A stretch of 35,004 bases of DNA, taken from contig CBFGRV010000033.1 in the NCBI GenBank assembly GCA_965651265.1, positions 1-35,004 of the forward strand, read 5' to 3'. The notes beneath the pieces are model-generated. The model ran no database searches. It worked only from the letters and a program-made list of their open reading frames with translations, and was not told where the DNA came from. Made by a program: the position numbers and the translations under genes. The DNA is from CBFGRV01 sp965651265 (lineage in GTDB: Bacteria > Bacteroidota > Rhodothermia > Rhodothermales > VXPQ01). Positions 25,523-34,089 of the stretch are shown piece after piece (within the stretch, counting starts at the first letter, position 1; every line of letters starts with the position of its first letter).

Positions 25523-26275
25523 TTGGAAACCGCTCCTCGGTCGGCGCCGCGTGCCGACGCTCTGGTCATCATACCTACGTACAACGAGGCGCAGAACATT
25601 GGCACCGTCCTCGAGGAGGTCCTGGCCCTTCCCCGGCCGGTTGACGCTCTCGTCATAGACGACGGCTCTCCCGACGGCACATCCGACCGCGTGCGGGAGG
25701 CCATCGAGAGACACGGCGATCGCATCGGGCTCATCGAGCGGCCTGGGAAGCTGGGGCTGGGCACGGCCTACATCACCGGGTTTCACTGGGCGCTCGAACG
25801 AGGGTACCTCTACATCTGCGAGATGGATGCTGACCACTCGCACAATCCATCGGACCTTGTTCTGCTCATCGACCCCGTCGAGAAGGATGAGGCTGATGTG
25901 GCGATTGGATCGCGATACGTGGACGGGGTGCGAGTGATCAATTGGCCGCTTTCCAGGCTCGTGCTTTCCTACGGCGCCGGCGTATATACACGCACCATCA
26001 CACGCCTCCCGGTCTACGACGTAACTGCCGGCTTCATCTGCTATCATCGTCGCGTTCTCGAATCGATCGATCTGGACCGCGTGAAGTCGAACGGCTACTC
26101 CTTTCAGCTCGAAATGAAGTATCGAGCGTGGAGGGCAGGATTTCGACTCATCGAGGTTCCCATCGTGTTCACAGAGAGAACGGAAGGCCAGTCGAAGATG
26201 AGCCGGTCCATCGTTCGCGAGGCTGCGCTCAAAGTCTGGGAGTTGCGCATCCGGGATTTGCTCGGACGCCTTTAG
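25523..26275 (+). CDS. Family 2 glycosyltransferase, polyprenol-monophosphate mannosyltransferase (DPM1) type
   Basis: Relatives transfer mannose or glucose from a nucleotide sugar to a polyprenyl phosphate at the membrane face. The 250 aa product is the single catalytic domain with IIPTYNEAQNIGTVLEEV (16-33), VIDDGSPDGT (44-53) and the metal-binding DAD in MDADHSHNP (101-109). GSRYVDG and the C-terminal TEGQSKMSRSIVREA (the family's KMS motif) are also present. No membrane helices are appended, unlike two-domain versions. The only good in-frame start after the anti-sigma stop is the TTG at 25523, so translation may be weak or coupled. Sugar and lipid cannot be assigned from sequence alone. 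Confidence 0.92.
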   Translation: METAPRSAPRADALVIIPTYNEAQNIGTVLEEVLALPRPVDALVIDDGSPDGTSDRVREAIERHGDRIGLIERPGKLGLGTAYITGFHWALERGYLYICEMDADHSHNPSDLVLLIDPVEKDEADVAIGSRYVDGVRVINWPLSRLVLSYGAGVYTRTITRLPVYDVTAGFICYHRRVLESIDLDRVKSNGYSFQLEMKYRAWRAGFRLIEVPIVFTERTEGQSKMSRSIVREAALKVWELRIRDLLGRL

Positions 26276-26416
26276 TCGGCCGATTTCGAGAGGATTCCAC
26301 GCCTCAGCCGCCATAGAATTGTTAGAATGTCTGCCCCGTCGGCGTTGCCTGGAGCGCCAAGGTGACCGCCGTCGGGGAAGGCTGCTTTCCAGGAACCCAA
26401 CCAGCTAACGGTACCC

Positions 26417-27658
26417 ATGCCCGAATACCAGCATCTAACCCCTCCGCGAGAGGGTGACGTTATTTCGATGGAGAATGGCACGTTGCGGGTGCCGGATCAT
26501 CCCATCATTCCCTTCATCGAAGGTGACGGTACGGGGCCGGACATCTGGGCTGCCGCGCAAAGGGTGTTCGATGCCGCTGTCGACCATGCTTATGGCAGCC
26601 GGCGTAGCATCGTATGGTTTGAGGTCTTCGCTGGCGAGAAAGCCAAGAACCGCTTTGGCGACTGGCTCCCGGAGGACACCCTCGAAGCCATTCGGCACCA
26701 CCTTGTCGCCATCAAGGGGCCGCTGACGACGCCGGTTGGTGGGGGCATCCGATCTCTCAACGTGGCGTTGCGACAGATCCTGGATCTCTACGCCTGCGTC
26801 CGGCCCGTCCGGCATTTCAAAGGCGTACCCTCGCCGGTGAAGGAGCCTGAGAAGGTGGATATGATCATCTTCCGAGAGAACTCCGAAGACATTTATGCCG
26901 GCATCGAGTACCAGATGGGATCGCCGGAAGCCGAGAAGCTTATCCACTTCTTGCGAGACGAGTTGGGCGTCAGTTCCATCCGATTCCCGGAGACCAGCGG
27001 CATCGGTATAAAGCCGGTGTCGAAGGAAGGTACGGAGCGCCTAGTGCGGGCGGCCATTCAACATGCGCGGGAGCGGGGCCTCAAGAGCGTCACGCTTGTC
27101 CATAAAGGCAACATCATGAAGTTCACGGAGGGCGCTTTTCGTGATTGGGGCTATGAGCTGGCCAAGAGGGAGTTCGGAGCGGAAGAGTTCGGTGGAGGTC
27201 CCTGGTGCAAGCTGCCCGATGGCATCGTGATCAAAGACGTGATTGCCGATGCCTTCCTGCAGCAGATCCTCACGAGGCCCGATGAATACGATGTCATCGC
27301 CACCATGAATCTGAACGGAGACTACATCTCGGATGCGCTCGCCGCGCAGGTTGGAGGCATCGGTATCGCGCCCGGCGCCAACATCAACTACGTGACCGGC
27401 CACGCCGTATTCGAGGCGACGCACGGCACGGCCCCGAAGTATGCCGGGCAGGACAAGGTCAATCCGGGTTCAGTCATCCTCTCAGGCGAGATGATGTTCC
27501 GCTATATGGGATGGAACGAGGCGGCCGACCTGATCATTTCCTCGCTCGAGAAGACGATCGCTCAGAAACGCGTGACCTATGACTTCGAGCGGCAGATGGA
27601 AGGGGCTACACTCCTGAGGACGAGTGAGTTCGGCTCGGCGATGATCGAAAACATGTAG
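26417..27658 (+). CDS. icd: NADP-dependent isocitrate dehydrogenase
   Basis: Icd converts isocitrate to 2-oxoglutarate in the TCA cycle. The 413 aa product is nearly the same length as the Escherichia coli enzyme. It has PIIPFIEGDGTGPDIW, the substrate loop GGIRSLNVALRQ with Ser113 in the position of the E. coli regulatory serine, the metal-binding region around NLNGDYISDALAAQVGG, and HGTAPKYAGQDKVNPGS, whose Lys-Tyr pair is typical of NADP specificity. It follows the glycosyltransferase by 141 bases and ends in two hairpins. Confidence 0.97.
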   Translation: MPEYQHLTPPREGDVISMENGTLRVPDHPIIPFIEGDGTGPDIWAAAQRVFDAAVDHAYGSRRSIVWFEVFAGEKAKNRFGDWLPEDTLEAIRHHLVAIKGPLTTPVGGGIRSLNVALRQILDLYACVRPVRHFKGVPSPVKEPEKVDMIIFRENSEDIYAGIEYQMGSPEAEKLIHFLRDELGVSSIRFPETSGIGIKPVSKEGTERLVRAAIQHARERGLKSVTLVHKGNIMKFTEGAFRDWGYELAKREFGAEEFGGGPWCKLPDGIVIKDVIADAFLQQILTRPDEYDVIATMNLNGDYISDALAAQVGGIGIAPGANINYVTGHAVFEATHGTAPKYAGQDKVNPGSVILSGEMMFRYMGWNEAADLIISSLEKTIAQKRVTYDFERQMEGATLLRTSEFGSAMIENM

Positions 27659-27769
27659 CCGATTCCGGCACATATGTAACGCTGATGGCAAAGAGACGGC
27701 GGCCCGGATCAGGCTCGGAACTGCGAATCGCCAGCGGGATGTAAGCGCAGTGTGATGAGGGATGGAGGA

Positions 27770-27809
27770 TTGCGCCCTGCACCCGATTTCATATTGGGTC
27801 AGGGCGCAA
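27770..27809 (+). terminator. First hairpin downstream of icd
   Basis: A perfect 10-base-pair arm, TTGCGCCCTG with CAGGGCGCAA, is extended after a single bulged C by ACCC pairing with GGGT across an 11-base loop. It is followed by ACCTTTTCG, a short T run. On the plus strand it fits a terminator or a transcript-end stabilising structure for icd. Confidence 0.6.
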
Positions 27810-27830
27810 ACCTTTTCGCGCTGTGCAGGA

Positions 27831-27865
27831 AGCGCCGGTCGTCAAGAGGCGGCCGGCGCTTTTTG
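27831..27865 (+). terminator. Rho-independent terminator of icd, overlapping the end of the convergent gene
   Basis: AGCGCCGG (27831-27838) pairs with CCGGCGCT (27853-27860) across a 14-base loop and runs into TTTTT. This is a good plus-strand intrinsic terminator. Its right arm lies inside the last codons of the minus-strand glycosyltransferase gene, whose stop is at 27842-27844. Confidence 0.8.
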
Positions 27866-29029
27866 TTGTGACAGGGGGTGCTGTTCCTTCCTGAGGCCGG
27901 CTGCCTCGTCGATCAGTCCATCGTACGCCTGAATATGCGTTCGCCAATCCAGTCGCTCGGGGATCTTTCTCAGCGTGGAAGCGGGAAGCGGACGTTCCTC
28001 TCCGGAAAGGATCTTGGCCAGCGTGGTGAACAGATCCTCTTCATCCCGATACAGAATCGGAGCATGCAGCAGGGGCCGGTGCAGCGACTCGGGGATGAGC
28101 TCGGGATAGCTCAGCCGGTTTGGGAGAAGCGGATGGCATCCGCAGTAGATCGCTTCCATGATGGCGATGCCGAAGAACTCGTGGATAGAGGTGGATACGA
28201 CGATGTGGGACTTGTGCAATAGGCGGCTGTATTCCTCGAAATCTTCGGCGTACCCGTAGTGTAGGATGCGCTCCGCGTAGCGTTCGAACGCCCGCTCGAA
28301 CTCGTAGGGCTGCTCTTCGAAGTGCTCGCCGGCCAGGATGAGCCTGAAAGAATGACCGGCGTCATCCAGGCGATTCATCACGCGAAAAAATGCTTCCGGA
28401 TCCTTGTCGTATTCCCATCGCTGGTTCCACAGTACGATAGGATCCTTGAGGGACGGACCCAGATCGCGCCGGAGATACTCGTCTCGAAATCGGTCGTGAG
28501 CCTGCAAATCCATCCCGAGGTGCAGAACCGACGACTTTGAGCGCACCTCGGACATCGTGTTCAGGTGCGTGTAGTCGGGAAACGCTCGGAGGAGAGCCGG
28601 CAGCGCCTCCATGAATTCGTCGAAATGGAATTGTGAGTTGAAGACGATGCGATCCGCTGCCAGGGCCGACAGGTAGTTGATGTAGCCATACGTGTGGTCA
28701 CGCGGCTGATCCGGCGGCAGCGGATAGGTCAGTTGGTTTTCGTGGAAGTAGAGAACGACGGGAACGTCCGCTAGATGAGGCCTCACGAGGGCGAGGAAGG
28801 CGGGAAGATTGACCATGCTGGTCGCGAAGATGACATCCGGCCGGAACCCTTCACTCAAAGCCTGGAGGGCTTTCCGCGCCATCGTCACGGCGCCGCCATG
28901 CATCCGCCATTTCCAGAATCGCGCCGCCATGGTGATGGGGTAGTATTCATGGCGGCTATGGGAGGTCAGCCCGTCAAGAAAATTGCGGTGCGAACCTCCG
29001 TACCATGGCTCCAGCGCCAGGACCCTCAT
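27842..29029 (-). CDS. Glycosyltransferase of the tRNA-queuosine alpha-mannosyltransferase (QTMAN/GTDC1, DUF3524) family
   Basis: In animals the family member GTDC1/QTMAN mannosylates queuosine in tRNA-Asp; bacterial members are less known. From the ATG at 29029 (MRVLALEPWYGGSHRNFLDG) the product is 395 aa with the DUF3524 signature at its start. FWKWRMHGGA, FATSMVNLPAFLALVRP, LYFHENQLTYP and TYGYINYLSALAADRIVFNS follow. The C-terminal half is a GT-B fold donor domain (LWNQRWEYDKDPEAFF, ILAGEHFEEQP, EFFGIAIMEAIYCGCHPLLP). The frame is open to 29179, but that stretch overlaps the next gene and is not family-like. Whether it acts on tRNA here is inference. Confidence 0.9.
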   Translation of the reverse strand: MRVLALEPWYGGSHRNFLDGLTSHSRHEYYPITMAARFWKWRMHGGAVTMARKALQALSEGFRPDVIFATSMVNLPAFLALVRPHLADVPVVLYFHENQLTYPLPPDQPRDHTYGYINYLSALAADRIVFNSQFHFDEFMEALPALLRAFPDYTHLNTMSEVRSKSSVLHLGMDLQAHDRFRDEYLRRDLGPSLKDPIVLWNQRWEYDKDPEAFFRVMNRLDDAGHSFRLILAGEHFEEQPYEFERAFERYAERILHYGYAEDFEEYSRLLHKSHIVVSTSIHEFFGIAIMEAIYCGCHPLLPNRLSYPELIPESLHRPLLHAPILYRDEEDLFTTLAKILSGEERPLPASTLRKIPERLDWRTHIQAYDGLIDEAAGLRKEQHPLSQQKAPAAS

Positions 29030-29066
29030 CTTCCGTGTCCAGTGTGTTCGTCCGGCCTCGACGTGG

Positions 29067-29306
29067 CTATTCCTCCCCCTCTCCGAGCATTTCGCGAAGC
29101 TGGAGCTCCTCCTCCTCGGTAGCGGGGCGCACGATGGAGATGGCCCGAACCTGGAGTTTCTGACGGAGCGTCGGGTCACGAACCTCCTCGGCCGTGATCA
29201 TTTTTTCCTCGCCTGGATGTACGACGATCCGTCGGGTCGCCATCTGTATCTCCACGGGGCGATCATTCGTGTTCTTGATGATCATCCCTCGGCGCCTTTT
29301 AGCCAT
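29067..29306 (-). CDS. Small conserved-looking cytoplasmic protein, 79 aa
   Basis: I do not recognise a family for this gene. The product starts MAKRRRGMIIKNTNDRPVEI, is predicted beta-rich in its first half (VEIQMATRRIVVHPGEEKMI), and ends in a Glu-rich helix (EEEELQLREMLGEGEE). There is no signal peptide. It lies 37 bases upstream of the QTMAN-like gene on the same strand, so the two are probably co-transcribed, and is divergent from comF. The compact start and clean spacing to the neighbours support a real gene. Confidence 0.7.
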   Translation of the reverse strand: MAKRRRGMIIKNTNDRPVEIQMATRRIVVHPGEEKMITAEEVRDPTLRQKLQVRAISIVRPATEEEELQLREMLGEGEE

Positions 29307-29373
29307 CAGGACAGTTCTCGGAGGTTACACGGACAGGCTTTCGGGTGTCTAGTATACGACAATCACCCCTCAA

Positions 29374-30108
29374 ATGAAGATACCGAAGCGTGCAGAAAAC
29401 GTGCACCGACGGGCGTTTCATCCCTTCGTTGAAGGCCTCCTGAATCTCGCATTTCCGCCGATTTGCCTGGGGTGCGGAGAGCGGGTTGCCGGCTCGGATA
29501 TGATCTTGTGCTTGCCTTGCCTCCGGGCCGTCGATCGGGCCGAGGAGAGTGAAGTCGAGGCGCGAATGCAGCGGTTGCCGGAGGTTCGTGAGGCCATCGA
29601 CTATGCATTCTCTCTGTGGATCTTCGACAAGGGAGGAATACTTCAGCAGGTGCATCATGCCCTGAAATATGGAAACCGGCCGCTCTATGGCGTCTTACTC
29701 GGTGAGATCCTCGGTGCCGTGCTTCAGCAAAAGTATGAGCGCAGGCCTTTGCCCGAGGTCATCGTGCCCATCCCCCTTCATCGCACGCGGTTCTACGAGC
29801 GTGGCTATAATCAGAGCGAACGCCTCGCTGCCGGAATTGCCCGAGCCCTCGGCGTTCCTGCGGCATCGGATCTTCTGATGCGTGGTCGATCCACGGCCTC
29901 CCAGACGCGACTGTCCAGAGCCGAGCGCTGGAAGAACCTGAGCGGCGCCTTCGAAGTGCCTGATCCCTCACAGGTGCGGGATGCATCCATCCTGCTCGTC
30001 GACGACGTGCTGACCACCGGAGCGACGGCCGGAGCCGCTGCTCAAAGCCTCAAACAAGCCGGCGCATTTCGTGTGGACCTCGTGACGCTGGCCATGGCAA
30101 GGACGTGA
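29374..30108 (+). CDS. comF: ComF-family phosphoribosyltransferase-like protein
   Basis: ComF proteins take part in DNA uptake and processing during natural transformation in several bacteria. The 244 aa product has an N-terminal zinc-finger-like CLGCGERVAGSDMILCLPCL (about 31-50), the HALKYGNRPLYG segment, PIPLHRTRFYERGYNQSERL, and the PRPP-binding loop ILLVDDVLTTGAT (about 208-220). Both halves typical of the family are present. It is divergent from the 79 aa gene across a 67-base gap and stands as a single plus-strand gene. Confidence 0.94.
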   Translation: MKIPKRAENVHRRAFHPFVEGLLNLAFPPICLGCGERVAGSDMILCLPCLRAVDRAEESEVEARMQRLPEVREAIDYAFSLWIFDKGGILQQVHHALKYGNRPLYGVLLGEILGAVLQQKYERRPLPEVIVPIPLHRTRFYERGYNQSERLAAGIARALGVPAASDLLMRGRSTASQTRLSRAERWKNLSGAFEVPDPSQVRDASILLVDDVLTTGATAGAAAQSLKQAGAFRVDLVTLAMART

Positions 30109-30164
30109 TGGACATGGCCGGAAATGCGATGAGCATCTCTTAGCCCAGCTGCCAGCGGAATGAC

Positions 30165-30806
30165 TTACCTGTGATCTTCAATTCGGATGATGTGGTCCGA
30201 ACGAGCTGCCTCCGCCTCCACATTAGTGGCGATGATCACGAGTCCGCGACGTTCGAGCTGATCGGAAATTGCGCGCTCGACCATTTCTAGGCCGGGTACA
30301 TCCAGGTTGACCCCTGGCTCATCCAACAGTAGCACAGGGGGGCGGGCGAGGAGCGCCGCTGCGAATTTTACACGCTGCTTCATTCCCGACGAGAACGTTC
30401 CGACGGGATCATCGCCGAGTCCGCCCAGGGCCACGTAGTCGAGCATTTCGTCGATCCGCGGATCGAGCGGTGAGAGCCCACGAGCCCGAGCGAGGAACTC
30501 CAGATTCTCCCGTGCCGAGAACCCGTCATACACATTGAGGTACGGTGCAACCAGGCCGACGTACAGCGGATGATCCTCCCGTGAGAGCTGGGATCCGTCT
30601 AATTTGAGGGCGACCTTACCTTGAGACGGCCGCAACAGTCCGGCGAGGATACGGATCAATGTCGACTTACCGCTGCCGTTGGCGCCGGTAATTGCCAGCG
30701 TTTCGCCGGGTGTGAGGCGAAAGCTCAGCTTTCGAAAAAGAAGTCGATTGCCGAACCGCTTGCTTAATTCGTAGGCATCCAGGGTAGCCTCCCCTTTATT
30801 TACCAT
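30165..30806 (-). CDS. ABC transporter ATP-binding protein, CcmA-like
   Basis: This is an ATPase subunit of an ABC exporter. From the ATG at 30806 (MVNKGEATLDAYELSKRFG) it is 213 aa with Walker A ITGANGSGKST, a signature motif of the form FSSGMKQRVKFA, Walker B PVLLLDEPGVNLD and a downstream switch region ATNVEAEAARSDHI with an Asn where many ATPases have the H-loop His. Small size and overall sequence resemble CcmA of cytochrome c biogenesis. The membrane partner (CcmB-like) is not in the window, so the assignment is by sequence only. It is divergent from sodC. Confidence 0.87.
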   Translation of the reverse strand: MVNKGEATLDAYELSKRFGNRLLFRKLSFRLTPGETLAITGANGSGKSTLIRILAGLLRPSQGKVALKLDGSQLSREDHPLYVGLVAPYLNVYDGFSARENLEFLARARGLSPLDPRIDEMLDYVALGGLGDDPVGTFSSGMKQRVKFAAALLARPPVLLLDEPGVNLDVPGLEMVERAISDQLERRGLVIIATNVEAEAARSDHIIRIEDHR

Positions 30807-30924
30807 GCCCGTGTACTTGAAACGATCTCTCAACGTGCTAGCGCGCTGGAAACATACAGGTAGTCGATGGTAAACAATCGCGCATCAACAACTGAATCAT
30901 CCAAGGAGGCACCCGCTCACTATT

Positions 30925-31575
30925 ATGACTGCACATCTGATGCGTCTCTCGCTCATACTCGTCCTGGGTGCGGCCTTCGTGGTCGCGGGTTGCGAGACGG
31001 GCGATGAAACAGGAATCGATACAGATACGACGATGGTGGACACGGCCGGCACTGCCGCGCCTGTGGAGCAGACTGCCATCGCGCGGCTGCAGCCGACCCA
31101 GGGCAACAACGTTCTCGGCACGCTAACGTTCACATCCATCAACGACGCAGTTCGCGTAGAGGGGGAAATTACAGGCCTGCCCCCGGGTAGCCACGGTTTC
31201 CATGTGCATGAGTTCGGGGATTGCAGCGCTCCGGATGCGAGCTCGGCGGGCGGCCATTACAACCCCACCGGCCAGCCTCACGGAGCTCCGGACGATTCCC
31301 TGAGGCATGTCGGAGACCTCGGCAACATCGAGGCCGGCCAGGACTCGACGGCAAGCGTCAACATAGTCGATAGCATCCTCACGCTGTCAGGTCCCAATTC
31401 GATTGTCGGAAAGGCCGTCGTCGTGCATGCTGATGCTGATGACCTCGAATCTCAACCTTCCGGAAACGCGGGTGCGCGCCTCGCCTGTGGAGTCATCGAG
31501 ACTGAGATGCGCGGTATGGGAATGCCGAGAGGTATGGACGCTGATACGGCTGGACTGGGCAACTCGAATATGTAA
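30925..31575 (+). CDS. sodC: Cu,Zn superoxide dismutase, predicted lipoprotein
   Basis: SodC removes superoxide outside the cytoplasm. The 216 aa product has a lipoprotein signal ending FVVAGC (C23), a Thr/Asp-rich spacer (24-50) and the full dismutase domain. Copper ligands are H93 and H95 (HGFHVHEFGDC), bridging H111 (GGHYNP) and H169 (VVHADADDL). Zinc ligands are H119, H128 and D131 (RHVGDLGNI). C100 and C188 form the usual disulfide, and ARLACGVI closes the fold. After it comes an added Met/Gly-rich tail (EMRGMGMPRGMDADTAG). An AAGGAGG lies at 30903-30909, 15 bases from the ATG, which is farther than usual. Confidence 0.96.
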   Translation: MTAHLMRLSLILVLGAAFVVAGCETGDETGIDTDTTMVDTAGTAAPVEQTAIARLQPTQGNNVLGTLTFTSINDAVRVEGEITGLPPGSHGFHVHEFGDCSAPDASSAGGHYNPTGQPHGAPDDSLRHVGDLGNIEAGQDSTASVNIVDSILTLSGPNSIVGKAVVVHADADDLESQPSGNAGARLACGVIETEMRGMGMPRGMDADTAGLGNSNM

Positions 31576-31616
31576 TCCCCCGCGGAGGGCGATCCTGCCT
31601 GTCCAAGAATTCCTTG

Positions 31617-31655
31617 AACCCGACCTGGGACCCTCGCATCCCGGGTCGGGTTTTT
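31617..31655 (+). terminator. Rho-independent terminator of sodC
   Basis: ACCCGACC (31618-31625) pairs with GGTCGGGT (31644-31651). The stem continues through a T-G wobble into GGGA pairing with TCCC, around an eight-base loop, and ends in a run of five Ts. It lies 42 bases after the sodC stop and separates it from the DNA polymerase gene. Confidence 0.88.
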
Positions 31656-31749
31656 GTGTTCGAGGCTCTTGAGTCTGGCCGGCCACGAGAATTGCTCGTC
31701 CGGACTGCCACTTGGCAATGAGGTACACTTACACGTCGAATTCGTGGTG

Positions 31750-34089
31750 ATGGAGACCATCGAACCGCCGTCTCCCGACATAGCCCTCTTCGGCAAGGAC
31801 TCGACGCCGGGGATCGTGGCCGTGAAGCCAATTCTAGACCGTCCTCACTCGACCGTGAGGGTCTTTCGGCGCGCAGATGATGGACAGCTGATCGCAGAAG
31901 AGGACGACTTCTTCCCTTTCCTCTTCGTGTCAGACACACATCTGCTCGAGGCGTTGGATCCGAGTCAGTACCGCATTCGACAACTCGAAGGCTCTAATCA
32001 TTTTCGGTACGTGGTCGCATTTGGATCGTGGAGCGTCTATCGGAAGGCGGTCCGGATCATCCAGCAGGGCAGTCGCTCTCGGGAGATCGTCCGCGCGGAT
32101 CTCTTCCATATCCCTAGCGCCTCCCAGCAGTACCTGGTCCAGTCTGGCCGTACGCTATTCAAAGGCATGACCTTCGACGAGCTGAATCGCGTACAGCTCG
32201 ACATCGAGACGTACACGGAGATGGATTTCCCCAACGCGGATCGCCCGGAGGACCGGATCATACTTATTGCCCTACGTGATTCCTCGGGGATGAACCACGT
32301 GATCGACGGCCGGCAGTACAGCGAGGCAGATATGCTCCGAGAGCTCGTCCGTCTCATCCAGCAGATCGACCCCGATGTGATCGAGGGCCACAACATCCTC
32401 GGATTCGACCTCCCCTACATTATCCGACGCGCCAGGCAGCATGGCGTGGAGCTTCGTCTGGGGCGTGGCGGAGAAACTCCGCAGACGTTTCGGTCTACCG
32501 CGCGCTTCGCCGAACGCACGGTCGATTACACGGCCGTCGACATCGCCGGGCGCCACGTCATCGATACGTACTTCCAGGTTTTGTCCTATGACGTAATCAA
32601 GCGGGACATGCCTTCGTACGGATTGAAGGCGGCCGCCCGCTATTTCGGACTCGAGGCGGAGGACAGAACCTACGTGGATGCGGGCGACATCCCCAGACTC
32701 TGGAGCACGGATCCGGATAGCCTCGTGAGGTACGTCATTGACGATGTCATCGAGACCGAGCGACTCGCACGGCAACTCTCCGGCTCGTCGTTCTATCTCA
32801 CACAGATGATTCCGATGCCGTACGGGCAGGCCGCGCGAACGGGTCCAGCGGCCAAGATCGAGGCGCTCTTCGTAAGAGAATATCTGCGCCGCCGACGTGC
32901 CCTGCCTGCCGGCGAGGTCGGAACGCAAACGATGGGAGGATATACCGACATCTTCTTTACGGGAGTTACCGGTCCAATCGTGTATGCAGATGTCGAGAGC
33001 CTGTATCCCTCCATCATGCTCAACTACGATGTCCGGCCTGAGTGCGACGAGATCGGGCTGTTTCGGGATCTGTTGCAAAAGCTGACCGAGCTTCGCCTGC
33101 AGACGAAGCGAGAAATGCGGTCTACGACCGACATGGCCGCACGAAATGAGCTCGACGCAAGGCAGTCGTCCTATAAGGTCTTGATCAATTCGTTTTACGG
33201 CCAGCTCGGGTTCAGCCGCGCCCTCTTTAACGATGTCTCTGAGGCGGATCGCGTGGCGAGGATCGGGCAAGATATACTGCGCGACCTCATTCGGCGAGTA
33301 ACGGAGGATGGTGGGCGAGTCATCGAGGTTGACACGGACGGCCTTTTGTTCGTCCCCCCTCCTGAAGTTCACGGTGAGGAGGCGGAGGCTCGGTATGTCG
33401 CTTCTCTTTCGGCAGTGCTCCCGACAGGAATACGCGTCGGATTCGACGGCCGATTCCAGAAGATGCTGTCCTACAAGAAGAAGAATTACGCCCTCCTCAC
33501 GTATGACGGACGCCTGAAGTTTACGGGGTCGTCGCTGGTTTCCCGGTCCACCGAACGCTTCGGGCGGCGATTCGTGCGCGCATGCATTCGGAAGCTACTC
33601 GAGGAGGATCTCGACGGATTGCATCGGATCTACCTGGAGACTCGTGAACGAATCGTTGCTCATGAGTGGGAGGGCGTGGAAAGCTTCTGCCGCACGGAAA
33701 CCTTGAAGGATTCCGTGGACCAGTATCTGCGTGATGTAGAGCGGGGCCGGCGGGCACGCGCTGCGTCCTACGAGTTGGCCATTCAGAGGGCACGACGGAC
33801 TGGCCGGCCCGTTCGAAAGGGGGACCGGATCAGCTACTACGTCACCGGCCAGAACGCAGCGGTCACAGCCTTCGAGCACGCCCGGCTGGCGGACGAGTGG
33901 GATCCGACGAATCCCGATGAAAATACCGCCTTCTATCTGAGGCGATTGGACGAATTCGCGCGTAAATTCGAGCCTTTTTTCGGGCCGTCCGATTTTCGGC
34001 TCATCTTCTCGCCGGAGGACCTCTTCGGGTTCTCCTCGGCTCACATCACGATCCGTTCACACGAACGAGAGGTTTCCTTTGCCATCTGA
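31750..34089 (+). CDS. Family B DNA polymerase with 3'-5' exonuclease
   Basis: This is a PolB-type polymerase related to bacterial DNA polymerase II and archaeal PolB. I start it at the ATG at 31750; the frame runs back to 31654 inside the sodC terminator, so the longer start is unlikely (two GTG codons at 31744 and 31747 are alternatives). The ~779 aa product has exonuclease motifs LDIETYTEMD, GHNILGFDLPYI and YVIDDVIETE. Polymerase motif A is YADVESLYPSIML, motif B KVLINSFYGQLGF and motif C EVDTDGLLF, followed by KKKNYALL. All catalytic acids look intact. speA starts inside its last codons. Confidence 0.95.
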   Translation: METIEPPSPDIALFGKDSTPGIVAVKPILDRPHSTVRVFRRADDGQLIAEEDDFFPFLFVSDTHLLEALDPSQYRIRQLEGSNHFRYVVAFGSWSVYRKAVRIIQQGSRSREIVRADLFHIPSASQQYLVQSGRTLFKGMTFDELNRVQLDIETYTEMDFPNADRPEDRIILIALRDSSGMNHVIDGRQYSEADMLRELVRLIQQIDPDVIEGHNILGFDLPYIIRRARQHGVELRLGRGGETPQTFRSTARFAERTVDYTAVDIAGRHVIDTYFQVLSYDVIKRDMPSYGLKAAARYFGLEAEDRTYVDAGDIPRLWSTDPDSLVRYVIDDVIETERLARQLSGSSFYLTQMIPMPYGQAARTGPAAKIEALFVREYLRRRRALPAGEVGTQTMGGYTDIFFTGVTGPIVYADVESLYPSIMLNYDVRPECDEIGLFRDLLQKLTELRLQTKREMRSTTDMAARNELDARQSSYKVLINSFYGQLGFSRALFNDVSEADRVARIGQDILRDLIRRVTEDGGRVIEVDTDGLLFVPPPEVHGEEAEARYVASLSAVLPTGIRVGFDGRFQKMLSYKKKNYALLTYDGRLKFTGSSLVSRSTERFGRRFVRACIRKLLEEDLDGLHRIYLETRERIVAHEWEGVESFCRTETLKDSVDQYLRDVERGRRARAASYELAIQRARRTGRPVRKGDRISYYVTGQNAAVTAFEHARLADEWDPTNPDENTAFYLRRLDEFARKFEPFFGPSDFRLIFSPEDLFGFSSAHITIRSHEREVSFAI

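Noticed and set aside
25493..26314. 273 aa open frame on the minus strand
   Set aside because: It is antisense to the DPM1-like glycosyltransferase, which has full family motifs.
26393..26416. GGAAC followed by a GTAC-like box upstream of icd as an ECF promoter
   Set aside because: The putative -10 would lie almost on the start codon and the spacing is poor.
32272..33372. 366 aa open frame on the minus strand
   Set aside because: It is antisense to the catalytic core of the family B DNA polymerase, whose motifs are all intact.
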